Shown piece by piece: positions 27,444 through 36,123 of a DNA stretch of 64,000 bases (the first letter of the stretch is position 1; every line of letters starts with the position of its first letter). The stretch lies in the NCBI GenBank assembly GCA_963780715.1, contig CAWADK010000016.1, positions 1 to 64,000 of the forward strand. Reading direction: 5' to 3'. Origin of the DNA: JALORV01 sp963780715. GTDB lineage: Bacteria; Pseudomonadota; Gammaproteobacteria; Burkholderiales; Burkholderiaceae_F. Made by a program: the position numbers and the translations under genes. The notes under the pieces are model-generated. The model ran no database searches, was not told the DNA's origin, and saw only the letters and a program-made list of their open reading frames with translations.

Positions 27444-28208
27444 TCAGCTGAAACGCGAGAAGTCGGGCTTGCGCCGCTCGAAGAACGCCGAAAACGCCTC
27501 CTTCGCCTCGGCGCTGCGCAGCATCTTCTCGAACGACTTCGCCTCCTCCATGATCAGCTTCTCGGTCATCGATCGCCAGGAGAGCTTCATCAGGCGCTTG
27601 GTCTCGCGCACCGATGCCGGCGGGAGCGCGTTGAAACGCTCCGCCTGCCGGATCGCGTAATCCAGCACCTCGCCGGGCGGCAGGATGCGGTTGACGATCT
27701 TCATCTCCAGCGCTTCCTCGGCGCTGATCGGCTCCGCGAGCAGCAGCTTCTCGGCCGCCATGTGGTAGCCGGCCGCAAGCGGGATCGTCAGGCTGGACGC
27801 GAATTCCGAGCACACGCCGAGCGAGACGAACGGCATCGAGAACATCGCGTTGTCGGCGCAGTAGACGAGGTCGCAGTGCATCAGCATCGTGGTGCCGATG
27901 CCGACCGCGGCGCCATTGACCGCGGCGACCACGGGCTTCTCCGACAGCCCGAGCGCCTGCATGAACTGGAACACCGGGGCATCCATGCCCGCCGGCGGGT
28001 TCTTCATGAAGTCCTCGAGGTCGTTGCCGGCGGTGAAGATGTCCTTCTCGCCGTGGATCAGTATCGCGCGCACGGTGCCGTCGTCGTGTGCGGCACCGAT
28101 CGCGTCGGCCATCGCCTGATACATCGCGACGGTGATCGCGTTCTTCTTTTCCGGCCGCGCGATCGCGATGCGCGCGACGCCGTTGATGGTCTGTACTGCA
28201 ATGCTCAC
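27444..28208 (-). CDS. Enoyl-CoA hydratase/isomerase (crotonase family)
   Basis: About 254 residues from a GTG at 28208 (VSIAVQTINGVARIAIARP), with GGAGG just upstream; the longer ATG form adds a basic leader. Oxyanion-hole segments are IFTAGNDLEDF and NGAAVGIGTTMLMHCD. At the usual second catalytic glutamate the sequence reads PFVSLGVCSEFASSLT, so it has the E of the isomerase-like class. It hydrates or isomerises enoyl-CoA in beta-oxidation-like pathways. It follows the NTF2-like gene by 13 bp. Confidence 0.9.
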   Translation of the reverse strand: MSIAVQTINGVARIAIARPEKKNAITVAMYQAMADAIGAAHDDGTVRAILIHGEKDIFTAGNDLEDFMKNPPAGMDAPVFQFMQALGLSEKPVVAAVNGAAVGIGTTMLMHCDLVYCADNAMFSMPFVSLGVCSEFASSLTIPLAAGYHMAAEKLLLAEPISAEEALEMKIVNRILPPGEVLDYAIRQAERFNALPPASVRETKRLMKLSWRSMTEKLIMEEAKSFEKMLRSAEAKEAFSAFFERRKPDFSRFS

Positions 28209-28221
28209 TTGGCCTCCTGGA

Positions 28222-28701
28222 TCACGATACCTGGCGATTCGCCACTGCAACGAACTGCGCGAATTCCTTCAGCGAGCGGGCCGCCTGCCCGCGGACCTTG
28301 TCCTGCACGATGGGAGTGAAGCCGAGCAGCCAGCCCTTCCACCCCAGCGCCTGGCCTGACCAGCGCCACAGGCTGAAGCTGTCGACCTGCTGCACGATCT
28401 TGCCGGCCGCGATCACCATCTCGGTATGCACCCGGTTGACGACGACGCGCTTGGTCGGCGTGAAGGTGTAGCGCGCGGTCCAGTCGACCTTGGCCCGGTC
28501 GGGCGTGTCCTCGAGGATCTTGACATCGATCTCGAGATCTTCCGCCTCGGAAAGCAGCATCTGCCACATCAGCCGCGCGCCCTGCGCCGTCAGCCGCGGG
28601 AACACCGGATCGCTGAAGGTGGCGTGGCTCGCATAGAGCAGCCCCATGGTGTAGAAGTCCCGCACCATGAAGGCCTCGTAAAAGCGTTCGGCAACACCCA
28701 T
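28222..28701 (-). CDS. NTF2-like (SnoaL-type) protein
   Basis: 159 residues from MGVAERFYEAFMVRDFYTMG. GAGGGTGAA lies immediately upstream of the ATG. The sequence reads as an alpha+beta cone fold (HATFSDPVFPRLTAQGARLMWQMLL, KVDWTARYTFTPTKRVVVNRVHTEM, DSFSLWRWSGQALG). This pattern, including HATFSDPVF and a FSLWRW strand, is typical of nuclear transport factor 2-like proteins that often act as isomerases or as small-molecule-binding partners. No catalytic residue can be assigned. It is one base after the hydrolase stop. Confidence 0.78.
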   Translation of the reverse strand: MGVAERFYEAFMVRDFYTMGLLYASHATFSDPVFPRLTAQGARLMWQMLLSEAEDLEIDVKILEDTPDRAKVDWTARYTFTPTKRVVVNRVHTEMVIAAGKIVQQVDSFSLWRWSGQALGWKGWLLGFTPIVQDKVRGQAARSLKEFAQFVAVANRQVS

Positions 28702-28702
28702 T

Positions 28703-29635
28703 TCACCCTCGGCGTATCGATTGGTCGACGAGCCAGTCACGCGCCTGGTGCCAGAGCGATTCGGCGTGGCGCCGCCGGAAGAAGCCGAAGTGGCCGATCC
28801 GGTCCGCACCAACGTCACTCGGCGCCAGCCGCCGCATCTCGCGCGCTGCACCCGCATAGAACGCGTGCAGCGACTCGATGTTGCGCTCCGACAGGTACTC
28901 GTCGTCCGTGAACGAAAGCGAGAGGATAGGCTGCGTGAGCTGCGCGTAGGTGACACGCCAGGCCCGGTCCTCGACGCCGAACAGGTACTCCGGATCCAGG
29001 CACCACGCGCGCCACTGACGCATGACACCGTGCGGAACGTCGCCGATCATTCCGAGCCTGCGGCCCGGGAAGTACCCGAACAGCGGCAGCACCAAAGGAA
29101 CGATCGCGTACCAGAGTGCCGGCGCGAAACGGCGCAGCGCAGGAACGTAGTCGCGCCAGTAGCCACTGCCCGCCGCCACCGTCATGATCGCCCGGATGCG
29201 CTCGGGGCGGTCGAGCAGGCCAAGGATCTGGCCACCGAGGCTGTGACCGACCCAGAGCAGAGGCCGGTCGCCGAGTCGCTCCGCCATGAAGTCGACGATC
29301 GCCGCGGCGTCGTGCCGGGCCCAGCTCATGACGCTCGCCTCCAGACCGCGCAGCGAGCGCCGGAGCGAATCCGGACGCGACTGCCCGATACCGCGGTAGT
29401 CGAACGTCACGACCCAGAACCCCTGCGCGGCGAGCCAGTGCGCGAAGTCGGCGTAGTACGCCTGCTCCACGCCCATGGCCGAGGCGATCAGCACACCCGC
29501 GCGCGCCGTCTTCGAATCGCCAAACAGCGTCGCATGCAGCTCGAAGCCGTCGGCCGCGTTGACCGTGATCCTGTGCAATCGATGCGTCGCCCGGTTGAAT
29601 GCCGGTGGCCAGCGAAGCAAAGCGCAGTCGGCCAC
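28703..29635 (-). CDS. Alpha/beta hydrolase
   Basis: 310 residues from a GTG at 29635. The fold elements are GVLIASAMGVEQAYYADFAHWL, VVTFDYRGIGQSRPDS, and the nucleophile elbow LLWVGHSLGGQ, where the Ser is replaced or accompanied as G-H-S-L-G. Catalytic His may be in DRIGHFGFF near the C-terminus. This resembles the YheT/serine-aminopeptidase-like hydrolases that co-occur with beta-oxidation genes. The substrate is unknown. A structured repeat sits directly before its start codon. Confidence 0.85.
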   Translation of the reverse strand: MADCALLRWPPAFNRATHRLHRITVNAADGFELHATLFGDSKTARAGVLIASAMGVEQAYYADFAHWLAAQGFWVVTFDYRGIGQSRPDSLRRSLRGLEASVMSWARHDAAAIVDFMAERLGDRPLLWVGHSLGGQILGLLDRPERIRAIMTVAAGSGYWRDYVPALRRFAPALWYAIVPLVLPLFGYFPGRRLGMIGDVPHGVMRQWRAWCLDPEYLFGVEDRAWRVTYAQLTQPILSLSFTDDEYLSERNIESLHAFYAGAAREMRRLAPSDVGADRIGHFGFFRRRHAESLWHQARDWLVDQSIRRG

Positions 29636-29639
29636 CCGC

Positions 29640-29724
29640 TTCGACTTCGACGGGCTCCGCCCGCGAAGTCGAACTGTTCATAGCGCCGAGGGTGCACGTG
29701 CGACGACGAAGTCGTCGCGTACAC
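29640..29724. repeat. Two-hairpin intergenic repeat, copy 3 (reverse orientation)
   Basis: In the minus orientation GTGTAC and GTGCAC (plus-strand 29719-29724 and 29692-29697) flank the perfect stem GCGACGAC/GTCGTCGC. A second, longer dyad TTCGACTTCGACGGGC/GCCCGCGAAGTCGAA (29640-29655 and 29659-29673, one bulge) follows. The CGGGCGG core matches copies 1 and 2. It lies between the thiolase stop and the hydrolase start in one operon. Confidence 0.6.
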
Positions 29725-29732
29725 CCGAGGCG

Positions 29733-30932
29733 TCACACCCTTTCGAATATCCCCGCCGCCCCCATGCCGGTGCCGACGCACATCGTCACCATGCCGTACT
29801 TCAGGTTGCGCCGGCGCAGCGCATGCACCAGCGTGGCCGAGCGGATCGCACCGGTCGCACCGAGCGGATGACCGAGCGCGATCGCGCCGCCCATCGGGTT
29901 GACGCGGCTGGCGTCGAGCCCGAGGTCGTTGATGACGGCGACGGCCTGCGCCGCAAACGCTTCGTTCAGCTCGATCCAGCCCATGTCTTCGGCCTTCAGC
30001 CCCGCGCTCGCGAGTGCTGCCGGGATCGCATACTTCGGACCGATGCCCATGATCTCGGGCGGCACGCCCTTGACCGCGAAGCTGACGAAGCGAGCCAGCG
30101 GCGTCAGGTTGAACTGCTTGACCGCGCGCTCCGACGCGAGGATCAGCGCACCTGCGCCGTCCGAGGTCTGCGAGCTGTTGCCGGCGGTGACGCTGCCCTT
30201 GGCCGCGAACACCGCTCGCAGCTTCGCCAGCGCTTCGATGTTGGTATCGGCACGCGGGCCTTCGTCGAGGCTGACCGTGCGGGTCTTGATGTCCAGTTCG
30301 TAGCTGCCGAGGTTGGGGAACTTCTCGACCACTTCGATGGGGGTCATCTCGTCGCTGAACTCGCCCGCCTTCTGGGCCGCGATCGCCTTCTGGTGCGATT
30401 CGACCGCGAAGGCATCCTGCATCTCGCGCGTGACCTTCCACTGCGCGGCGACCTTCTCGGCGGTCATGCCCATGCCGTAGGCGATGCCGACGTTCTCGTC
30501 CTTCTCGAAGATGTGAGCATTGAACGACGGCTTGTTGCCGGACATCGGCACCATGCTCATCGACTCGGCCCCGCCCGCGAGCATCACGTCGGCCTCGCCA
30601 ACGCGTATGCGGTCGGCGGCGATCGCGACGGCGTTCAGGCCCGACGAGCAGAAGCGGTTGATCGTGATGCCGCCGGTCGTGTTCGGCAGCCCAGCGAGCA
30701 GCACGGCGATGCGCGCCATGTTCAGGCCCTGCTCGGCCTCCGGCATCGCGCAACCGATGATCGCGTCCTCGACCGCGGCCGGGTCAAGGCTCGGCACCTG
30801 CTTCATGGCGGACCGGATCGCCGCGACCAGCAGGTCGTCCGGCCGCGTATTGCGGAACACGCCCTTCGGGGCCTTGCCGATCGGCGTGCGCGTCGCGGCG
30901 ACGATGTAGGCGTCCTGTACTTGTCGGGTCAT
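29733..30932 (-). CDS. Acetyl-CoA acyltransferase (thiolase, FadA-type)
   Basis: 399 residues from MTRQVQDAYIVAATRTPIGK, with GGAG upstream. The nucleophilic Cys is in TINRFCSSGLNAVA. The His of the second domain is in NEAFAAQAVAVI and GGAIALGHPLGATGA, and the C-terminal Cys in VTMCVGTGMGAAGIFER. It cleaves 3-ketoacyl-CoA to acetyl-CoA and a shortened acyl-CoA. It is downstream of the FadB-type gene across a long hairpin, forming the usual FadB-FadA pair. Confidence 0.94.
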   Translation of the reverse strand: MTRQVQDAYIVAATRTPIGKAPKGVFRNTRPDDLLVAAIRSAMKQVPSLDPAAVEDAIIGCAMPEAEQGLNMARIAVLLAGLPNTTGGITINRFCSSGLNAVAIAADRIRVGEADVMLAGGAESMSMVPMSGNKPSFNAHIFEKDENVGIAYGMGMTAEKVAAQWKVTREMQDAFAVESHQKAIAAQKAGEFSDEMTPIEVVEKFPNLGSYELDIKTRTVSLDEGPRADTNIEALAKLRAVFAAKGSVTAGNSSQTSDGAGALILASERAVKQFNLTPLARFVSFAVKGVPPEIMGIGPKYAIPAALASAGLKAEDMGWIELNEAFAAQAVAVINDLGLDASRVNPMGGAIALGHPLGATGAIRSATLVHALRRRNLKYGMVTMCVGTGMGAAGIFERV

Positions 30933-31015
30933 TTCGAATCGCTCCAACGTTTCATTCTCTTGCCGGGGAGGTCCAGGAGGGGCTGGCAGGCCCCTCTTGC
31001 GTCCAATAAGATCAG

Positions 31016-31063
31016 ATGTCGACGGAAAACCCGTCAGTTTCTGACGGGCTTTCCGGTCGACAT
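31016..31063 (-). promoter_or_regulatory. Long inverted repeat overlapping the end of the fadB-type gene
   Basis: ATGTCGACGGAAAACCCG... (31016-31037) and its near-perfect complement (31041-31063) make a stem of about 22 bp with a TTT loop. One bulge and one mismatch are the only imperfections. The 3' strand of the stem is the last codons of the fadB-type gene (MSTGKPVRN, stop 31036-31034 at the loop). No T-run follows on the minus strand, so it is more likely a processing or stabilising hairpin than a terminator, and it would set the fadB:fadA ratio. Confidence 0.6.
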
Positions 31064-33455
31064 CATTCCCATCATGCGTTCCTGCGACTTCGGGTGCGCC
31101 ACCAGCGTCATGAAGAACTTGCGCTCGAGATCGAGCAGCCATTGTTCGTCGGCCAGTGCACCGGCCTCGACGTCGCCGCCGCACATCACGTCGGCGATGC
31201 CCGACGAGATGAAGAAGTCGTGCGCGCTGATGAAGCCGCCATCGCGCATGTTGGCGAGCTGCGCCTTGATCGTCGCCACGCCCGTGCGTCCGGCCACCGG
31301 GAACCCCAGCGGCTTCAGCGGCGGCCGATGGCCCGTCGCGTGCAGCGCAAACGCTTCGCCGATCGCCGTCCACAGCAGTTCGTGGTTGTTGAAGACGATC
31401 GTGTCGGTCGGCCGCAGGTAGCCCATCTGCTTCGCCTCGAGCGCCGACTTCGACACGTTGGCCATCGCAGCATTGAGGAACCAGTTGCGCATGAACGGGA
31501 ACACGTCAGTGGCGCCCGCCGCCTGCGCGGCCTGCGCGGCGCGCAACGCGCCTTCCTTCAGCCCCCCGGCGCCCGGAATCAGCCCGACGCCGACTTCGAC
31601 CAGGCCGATGTAGCTCTCGAGTGACGCCACGGCCTTCGAGCAGTGCAGGATCAGCTCGCAGCCGCCGCCCAGCGCCATGCCGCTGACGGCAGCAACGGTC
31701 GGCACCTGCGCGTACTTCAGGCGCATGAAGGCGTCCTGCATCTTCTTCTCTTCGGCGCCGATCGCCTTGACTCCGCCCGACATGAACACCGGCATCATGG
31801 CCTGCAGGTCGGCACCCACCGAGAACGGATCGTCCGGCGACCAGATGACGAGGCCGCGGTACTGCGATTCGGCGAGATCCACCGCCTTCAGCAGTCCGTT
31901 GATGACGCCCGGCCCGATCGCGTGCACCTTGGTCTTGATCGACAGCACGAGCACTTCGGCGGCGAGCCCGGAATCGAGCGTCCACAGGCGCACCGATTCG
32001 TCCTCGAACACCGTCTTGCCGCCGGTCGCGCCGGTCGGCGCGCCTTCGCCGAGCAGCGGTGCGCGGAAGATCTGGCGCGCGTAGACGGGCAGCGTCGAGC
32101 GCGCGACGAACTTCTTCTTCGCCGGCGACCACGAACCTTCGGCGGAGTGCACGCCATTGGCTTTCGCGACGGGGCCTTCGAACACCCACTTCGGCAGCGG
32201 CGCCTTCGAGAGCGCCTCGCCGGCATCGATGTCGGCCTGCACCCACTCGGCAACCTGCTTCCAGCCGGCAGCCTGCCAGGTCTCGAACGGGCCTGTCGCC
32301 CAGCCGAAGCCCCAGCGCAGCGCGAAGTCGACGTCGCGCGCGGTGTCGGCGATCGTCTCCAGGTGCACCGCGATGTAGTGGAACGCGTCGCGGAAAATGG
32401 CCCACAGGAACTTGGCCTGCGGATGATCGGTCTCGCGCAGCAGCTTCAGGCGCTCGGCCGCATCCTTCTTCTTCAGGATGCGCGCGACCAGTTCGTCGGC
32501 CTTGCCACCGCCGTCCACATACTCGCCCTTGCGGGGATCGAGGACCTTGATGGCCTTGCCTTCCTTCCGATAGAAACCCGCACCGGCTTTCTGGCCGAGC
32601 GCACCCTTTTCCACCAGCGCCTTCAGCACGGCCGGCGTCGCGAAGTTGGCCGCGAACGGATCGATCGAGGCCGGCAGCGTGTCCTGCATTGTCTTGATGA
32701 CGTGCGCCATCGTGTCGAGCCCGACGACGTCCGCCGTGCGGAAGGTCGCGCTCTTGGCGCGGCCGAGCTTGCTACCCGGTGAGGTCGTCGACCACGTCGT
32801 ACGACAGGCCGTACTTCTCGGCCTCCTTGATCGTCGCCAGCATGCCGAAGATGCCGACGCGGTTCGCGACGAAGTTCGGCGTGTCGTTGGCACGCACGAC
32901 ACCCTTGCCCAGCGTGGAGGTCAGGAACGTTTCGAGATCGTCGAGGATCGCGGGCTTCGTCGCCGGCGTCGGGATCAGCTCCACCAGGTGCATGTAGCGC
33001 GGCGGATTGAAGAAGTGCACGCCGCAGAAGCGGGCCTTCAGCCCGGCGTCCAGGACCTCGGCGAGCTTGGCGATCGGCAGCCCCGAGGTGTTCGACGCGA
33101 AGATCGCATCGTCGCGGACGAAGGGCGTGACCTTCCTGTAGAGATCGTGCTTCCAGTCCATGCGCTCTGCGATCGCCTCGATGATGACGTCGCAGCCCTT
33201 GAGCAGCTCGAGGTGTTCCTCGTAGTTGGCGGCCTGGATGTATTGCGCGTCTTCCTTCACGCCGAGCGGTGCCGGGCTGAGCTTCTTCAGGTTCTCGATG
33301 GCGCGCAGCACGATGCCGTTCTTGACCGGCCCCTTCGCGTCCGGCAGGTCGAACAGCACGACCGGAACGCGCGCATTGACGCAATGCGCCGCGATCTGCG
33401 CACCCATGACGCCGGCGCCGAGCACGGCGACCTTGCGTACGACGAAATTGCTCAT
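31034..33455 (-). pseudogene. 3-hydroxyacyl-CoA dehydrogenase / enoyl-CoA hydratase (FadB-type), one frameshift
   Basis: The start at 33455 (MSNFVVRKVAVLGAGVMGAQI) is supported by GGAG six bases upstream. The NAD domain is first (VLGAGVMGAQIAAHCVNA, SNTSGLPI, FFNPPRYMHLVELIPT, NDTPNFVANRVG). After LTG the frame stops because of one extra G in a GGG run near 32774. The continuation SKLGRAKSATFRTADVVGLD is in the next frame and runs to a crotonase domain (MALGGGCELILHCS, EVGVGLIPGAGGLKEG). So the domain order is reversed compared with E. coli FadB (dehydrogenase first), as in many betaproteobacteria. The total is about 806 residues after correction. With the thiolase it completes beta-oxidation. 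The single inserted G is probably a sequencing error. Confidence 0.9.
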
Positions 33456-33511
33456 CTTCTTCTCCATTGTTCGTGCGGACGCAGGCCCGCCATGATCTCG
33501 TGCATTGATCG

Positions 33512-35323
33512 TCAGAACGCTTCCGCGGGCAGCTCCATCAGGTTCTTTGCGCCGGAGCGCGCCGTGCGGATGTGGAACGCGGTTTCCGGCAGCAGCCGCT
33601 GGAAGTAGAAGCGCGCCGTCGTGAGCTTGTGGCGATAGAACGGATCGACGTCGTCACCGTCGGCCTTGATGCGATCGAGCGCCACTTTCGCCATTTTGGC
33701 CCAGAAGTAGGCGTAGACCAGGTGCCCGACGATGCGCATGTAGTCCACCGCGGCAGCGCCGGCCTCTTCCTGGTTGGCGAAGGCCTTCATGCCGAGCTCC
33801 ATCGTCAGCTTCGTGACCTTGTCGCCGATGTCGGCCAGCGGCGTGATGAACTCGTTCATGTCGGTGCGCGTGCCGTACTGCTCGATGAACTCCGTGACCA
33901 GCTTGCCGAAGGAGCGCAGCTTGGCGCCGTTGTCCATCAGCACCTTCCGCCCGAGCAGGTCGAGCGACTGGATCGTGTTGGTGCCCTCGTAGATCATGTT
34001 GATGCGGGCGTCGCGCACGAACTGCTCCATACCGTTCTGGCGGATGTAGCCGTGGCCACCGTAGACCTGCTGGCACTCGGTCGCGCACTTGTAGCCGTTG
34101 TCGGTCATGAACGCCTTCACGATCGGCGTCATCAGCGACATCATGTCCGCGGCGAACTTGCGCTTGTCCTCGTCGGGATGGTGCAGCTGCAGGTCGGCCA
34201 TCAACGCGACCCAGTAGGCAAACGCGCGGCCGCCCTCGGCGTAGGCACGCGCGGTCAGCAGCATGCGACGCACGTCGGGATGCACGATGATCGGGTCGGC
34301 CGAGGTCCCCGGCGACTTGACGCCCGAGAGCGACCGTCCCTGGATGCGGTCCTGCGCATAGGCAGCCGCATTCTGGTACGCCACTTCGGTGAGGCCGAGC
34401 CCCTGGACGCCGACACCGAGCCGCGCGCCGTTCATCATGACGAACATCGCATTCAGGCCCTTGTTCGGCTCGCCGATGAGCCAGCCGGTCGCGTCGTCGA
34501 GCACGATCTGGCAGGTCGCGTTGCCGTGGATGCCCATCTTTTCCTCGAGACCTGCGCAATACAGGCCATTGCGGGCACCGACCTTCGCGTCAGCGCCGCT
34601 GCCGACCGGCACGAACTTCGGCACGACGAACAGCGATATCCCCTTCGTTCCCTGCGGCGCATCCGGCAGGCGCGCCAGCACGAGGTGGACGATGTTCTCG
34701 GCCATGTCGTGCTCGCCGGAGGAAATGAAGATCTTCTCGCCGCTGATCTTGTAGCTGCCATCCGGCTGCGGCACGGCCTTGCTGCGCAGCATGCCGAGAT
34801 CCGTGCCGCATTGCGGCTCGGTCAGGCACATGGTTCCGGTCCACTCGCCCGAGACGAGCTTGGGCAGGTACAGGTCCTTGATGTCCTCCGACGCATGCTT
34901 CAGCAGGCACTCGTAGGCACCGATCGTGAGCCCCGGATACATCGCCCAGGCCTGGTTGGTCGAGTACTGCATCTCGTAGAAGATGATCTGCAGCAGGTGC
35001 GGCAGACCCTGCCCGCCGTACTTGGTCTCGCCGGCGAGGCCCTGCCACCCGGCCTCGCGAAACTGATCGAAGGCCTCCTTGAAACCACGCGGGGTCTTCA
35101 CCGAGCGGGTCGCCGGGTCGAACGTGCAGCCCTCCTCGTCGCCGACCATGTTGGTGGGCAGCAGCACGTCCTCGCAGAAGCGGGCTGCTTCCTCGACGAT
35201 GTGGTTGACGGTGTCCTCGTCGAGGTCCGCGTAGCGCGGCGACTGCTTGAGTTCGTCGACCGCTCCCAGTACCTCGTGAAGAATGAACTGCTGGTCCTTG
35301 AGCGGGGCCTTGTAAATGGGCAT
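33512..35323 (-). CDS. Acyl-CoA dehydrogenase (long form)
   Basis: 603 residues, longer than ordinary 380-residue enzymes because of a C-terminal extension (about residue 470 onward, HKLTTARFYFQRLLPETAFH), as in the beta-proteobacterial acyl-CoA dehydrogenase family. FAD-binding features are MCLTEPQCGTDLG, ISGEKIFISSGEHD and YGGHGYIRQNGMEQFVRDARI, and the catalytic Glu lies in INMIYEGTNTIQSLDLLGRK. It introduces the alpha-beta double bond in acyl-CoA and passes electrons to ETF. It is the first enzyme of the operon that continues with the FadB-type protein and thiolase. Confidence 0.93.
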   Translation of the reverse strand: MPIYKAPLKDQQFILHEVLGAVDELKQSPRYADLDEDTVNHIVEEAARFCEDVLLPTNMVGDEEGCTFDPATRSVKTPRGFKEAFDQFREAGWQGLAGETKYGGQGLPHLLQIIFYEMQYSTNQAWAMYPGLTIGAYECLLKHASEDIKDLYLPKLVSGEWTGTMCLTEPQCGTDLGMLRSKAVPQPDGSYKISGEKIFISSGEHDMAENIVHLVLARLPDAPQGTKGISLFVVPKFVPVGSGADAKVGARNGLYCAGLEEKMGIHGNATCQIVLDDATGWLIGEPNKGLNAMFVMMNGARLGVGVQGLGLTEVAYQNAAAYAQDRIQGRSLSGVKSPGTSADPIIVHPDVRRMLLTARAYAEGGRAFAYWVALMADLQLHHPDEDKRKFAADMMSLMTPIVKAFMTDNGYKCATECQQVYGGHGYIRQNGMEQFVRDARINMIYEGTNTIQSLDLLGRKVLMDNGAKLRSFGKLVTEFIEQYGTRTDMNEFITPLADIGDKVTKLTMELGMKAFANQEEAGAAAVDYMRIVGHLVYAYFWAKMAKVALDRIKADGDDVDPFYRHKLTTARFYFQRLLPETAFHIRTARSGAKNLMELPAEAF

Positions 35324-35331
35324 GGCAACTC

Positions 35332-36021
35332 CTACGCCGGCTTGCGCGACGAGGTTCGTCGCGATGGGGTTCGAGGTGGATGGTTGGGTGTGACCGCGGC
35401 AGCGGCGACGAGGCGCGTGAGTCCGGTGCGCGCGCGCCGGGCGCTGCCAGCAGAGCGGAGCAGGCGTGCGTCCTGGTGCATGGCAAGCATCAGGCCGTAG
35501 ATCTCGAACACCATCTGCTGCGCGTCGATGTCGGCCTTGAGGTGACCCTCCTGGACGGCCTGGCGGATCGCCTTCAGCAGCTCGGCCTTCCAGCCGGCGA
35601 TGATGGCGACCATCGCGTCGTGCTGGGGGCCGGGACGGTCGTCGTACTCGACGGCGCCGGCGATCATGATGCAGCCACGCGTCAGTTCACGCGCCAGGAA
35701 AGCGACCCAGCGGTCCAGGATCGCCTGCAGCCGCGGCAGGCCGCGCGGCTTCTTCACGGCAGGCCGCAGCACTTCGTCGATGAAGCGCCGCGTGTATTCC
35801 CGGAGCACCGCCAGCTGCAGGTCTTCGCGCGAACCGAAATGCGCGAACACGCCGCTCTTGCTCATGTGCATCTGGTCGGCCAGCGTGCCGATCGTCAGGC
35901 CCTCGAGCCCGTCACGGCTCGCGGTCTCGAGGGCGGCCTCGACGATGGCGGCGCGCGTCTGGTCGCCCTTGCGCGGGCGCAGCGCGGTAGCGATGGTCGA
36001 CAGGGCGGCGGCAATGGGCAT
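35332..36021 (-). CDS. TetR-family transcriptional regulator
   Basis: 229 residues. The N-terminal helix-turn-helix is residues about 18-65 (TRAAIVEAALETASRDGLEGLTIGTLADQMHMSKSGVFAHFGSREDLQLAVL, read in pieces). The C-terminal ligand domain ends in a basic Arg/Ser-rich tail. It begins the beta-oxidation block 8 bp before the acyl-CoA dehydrogenase. Members of this kind repress fatty-acid-degradation genes until acyl-CoA or another effector binds. A palindrome just upstream of the gene is its probable operator. Confidence 0.88.
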   Translation of the reverse strand: MPIAAALSTIATALRPRKGDQTRAAIVEAALETASRDGLEGLTIGTLADQMHMSKSGVFAHFGSREDLQLAVLREYTRRFIDEVLRPAVKKPRGLPRLQAILDRWVAFLARELTRGCIMIAGAVEYDDRPGPQHDAMVAIIAGWKAELLKAIRQAVQEGHLKADIDAQQMVFEIYGLMLAMHQDARLLRSAGSARRARTGLTRLVAAAAVTPNHPPRTPSRRTSSRKPA

Positions 36022-36059
36022 GCAGGGGGATCCGGAGCGCGGGCTCCGCGCGGGAAAAA

Positions 36060-36071
36060 ACGAACGTTCGT
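36060..36071. promoter_or_regulatory. TetR-type palindromic operator
   Basis: ACGAACGTTCGT is a perfect 12-bp palindrome about 39 bp upstream of the TetR start. CGAACG/CGTTCG half-sites are typical for TetR regulators of acyl-CoA or degradative operons (autoregulation). Confidence 0.6.
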
Positions 36072-36123
36072 ACTATTTCCGAGCCCGACCCCTGCCGTCA
36101 ACCCGGGTTCTAGAGGGCGAGGC

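Noticed and set aside
33572..35500. Plus-strand open frame of 642 codons
   Set aside because: Mirror of the acyl-CoA dehydrogenase; it shows no domain and no ribosome-binding site.
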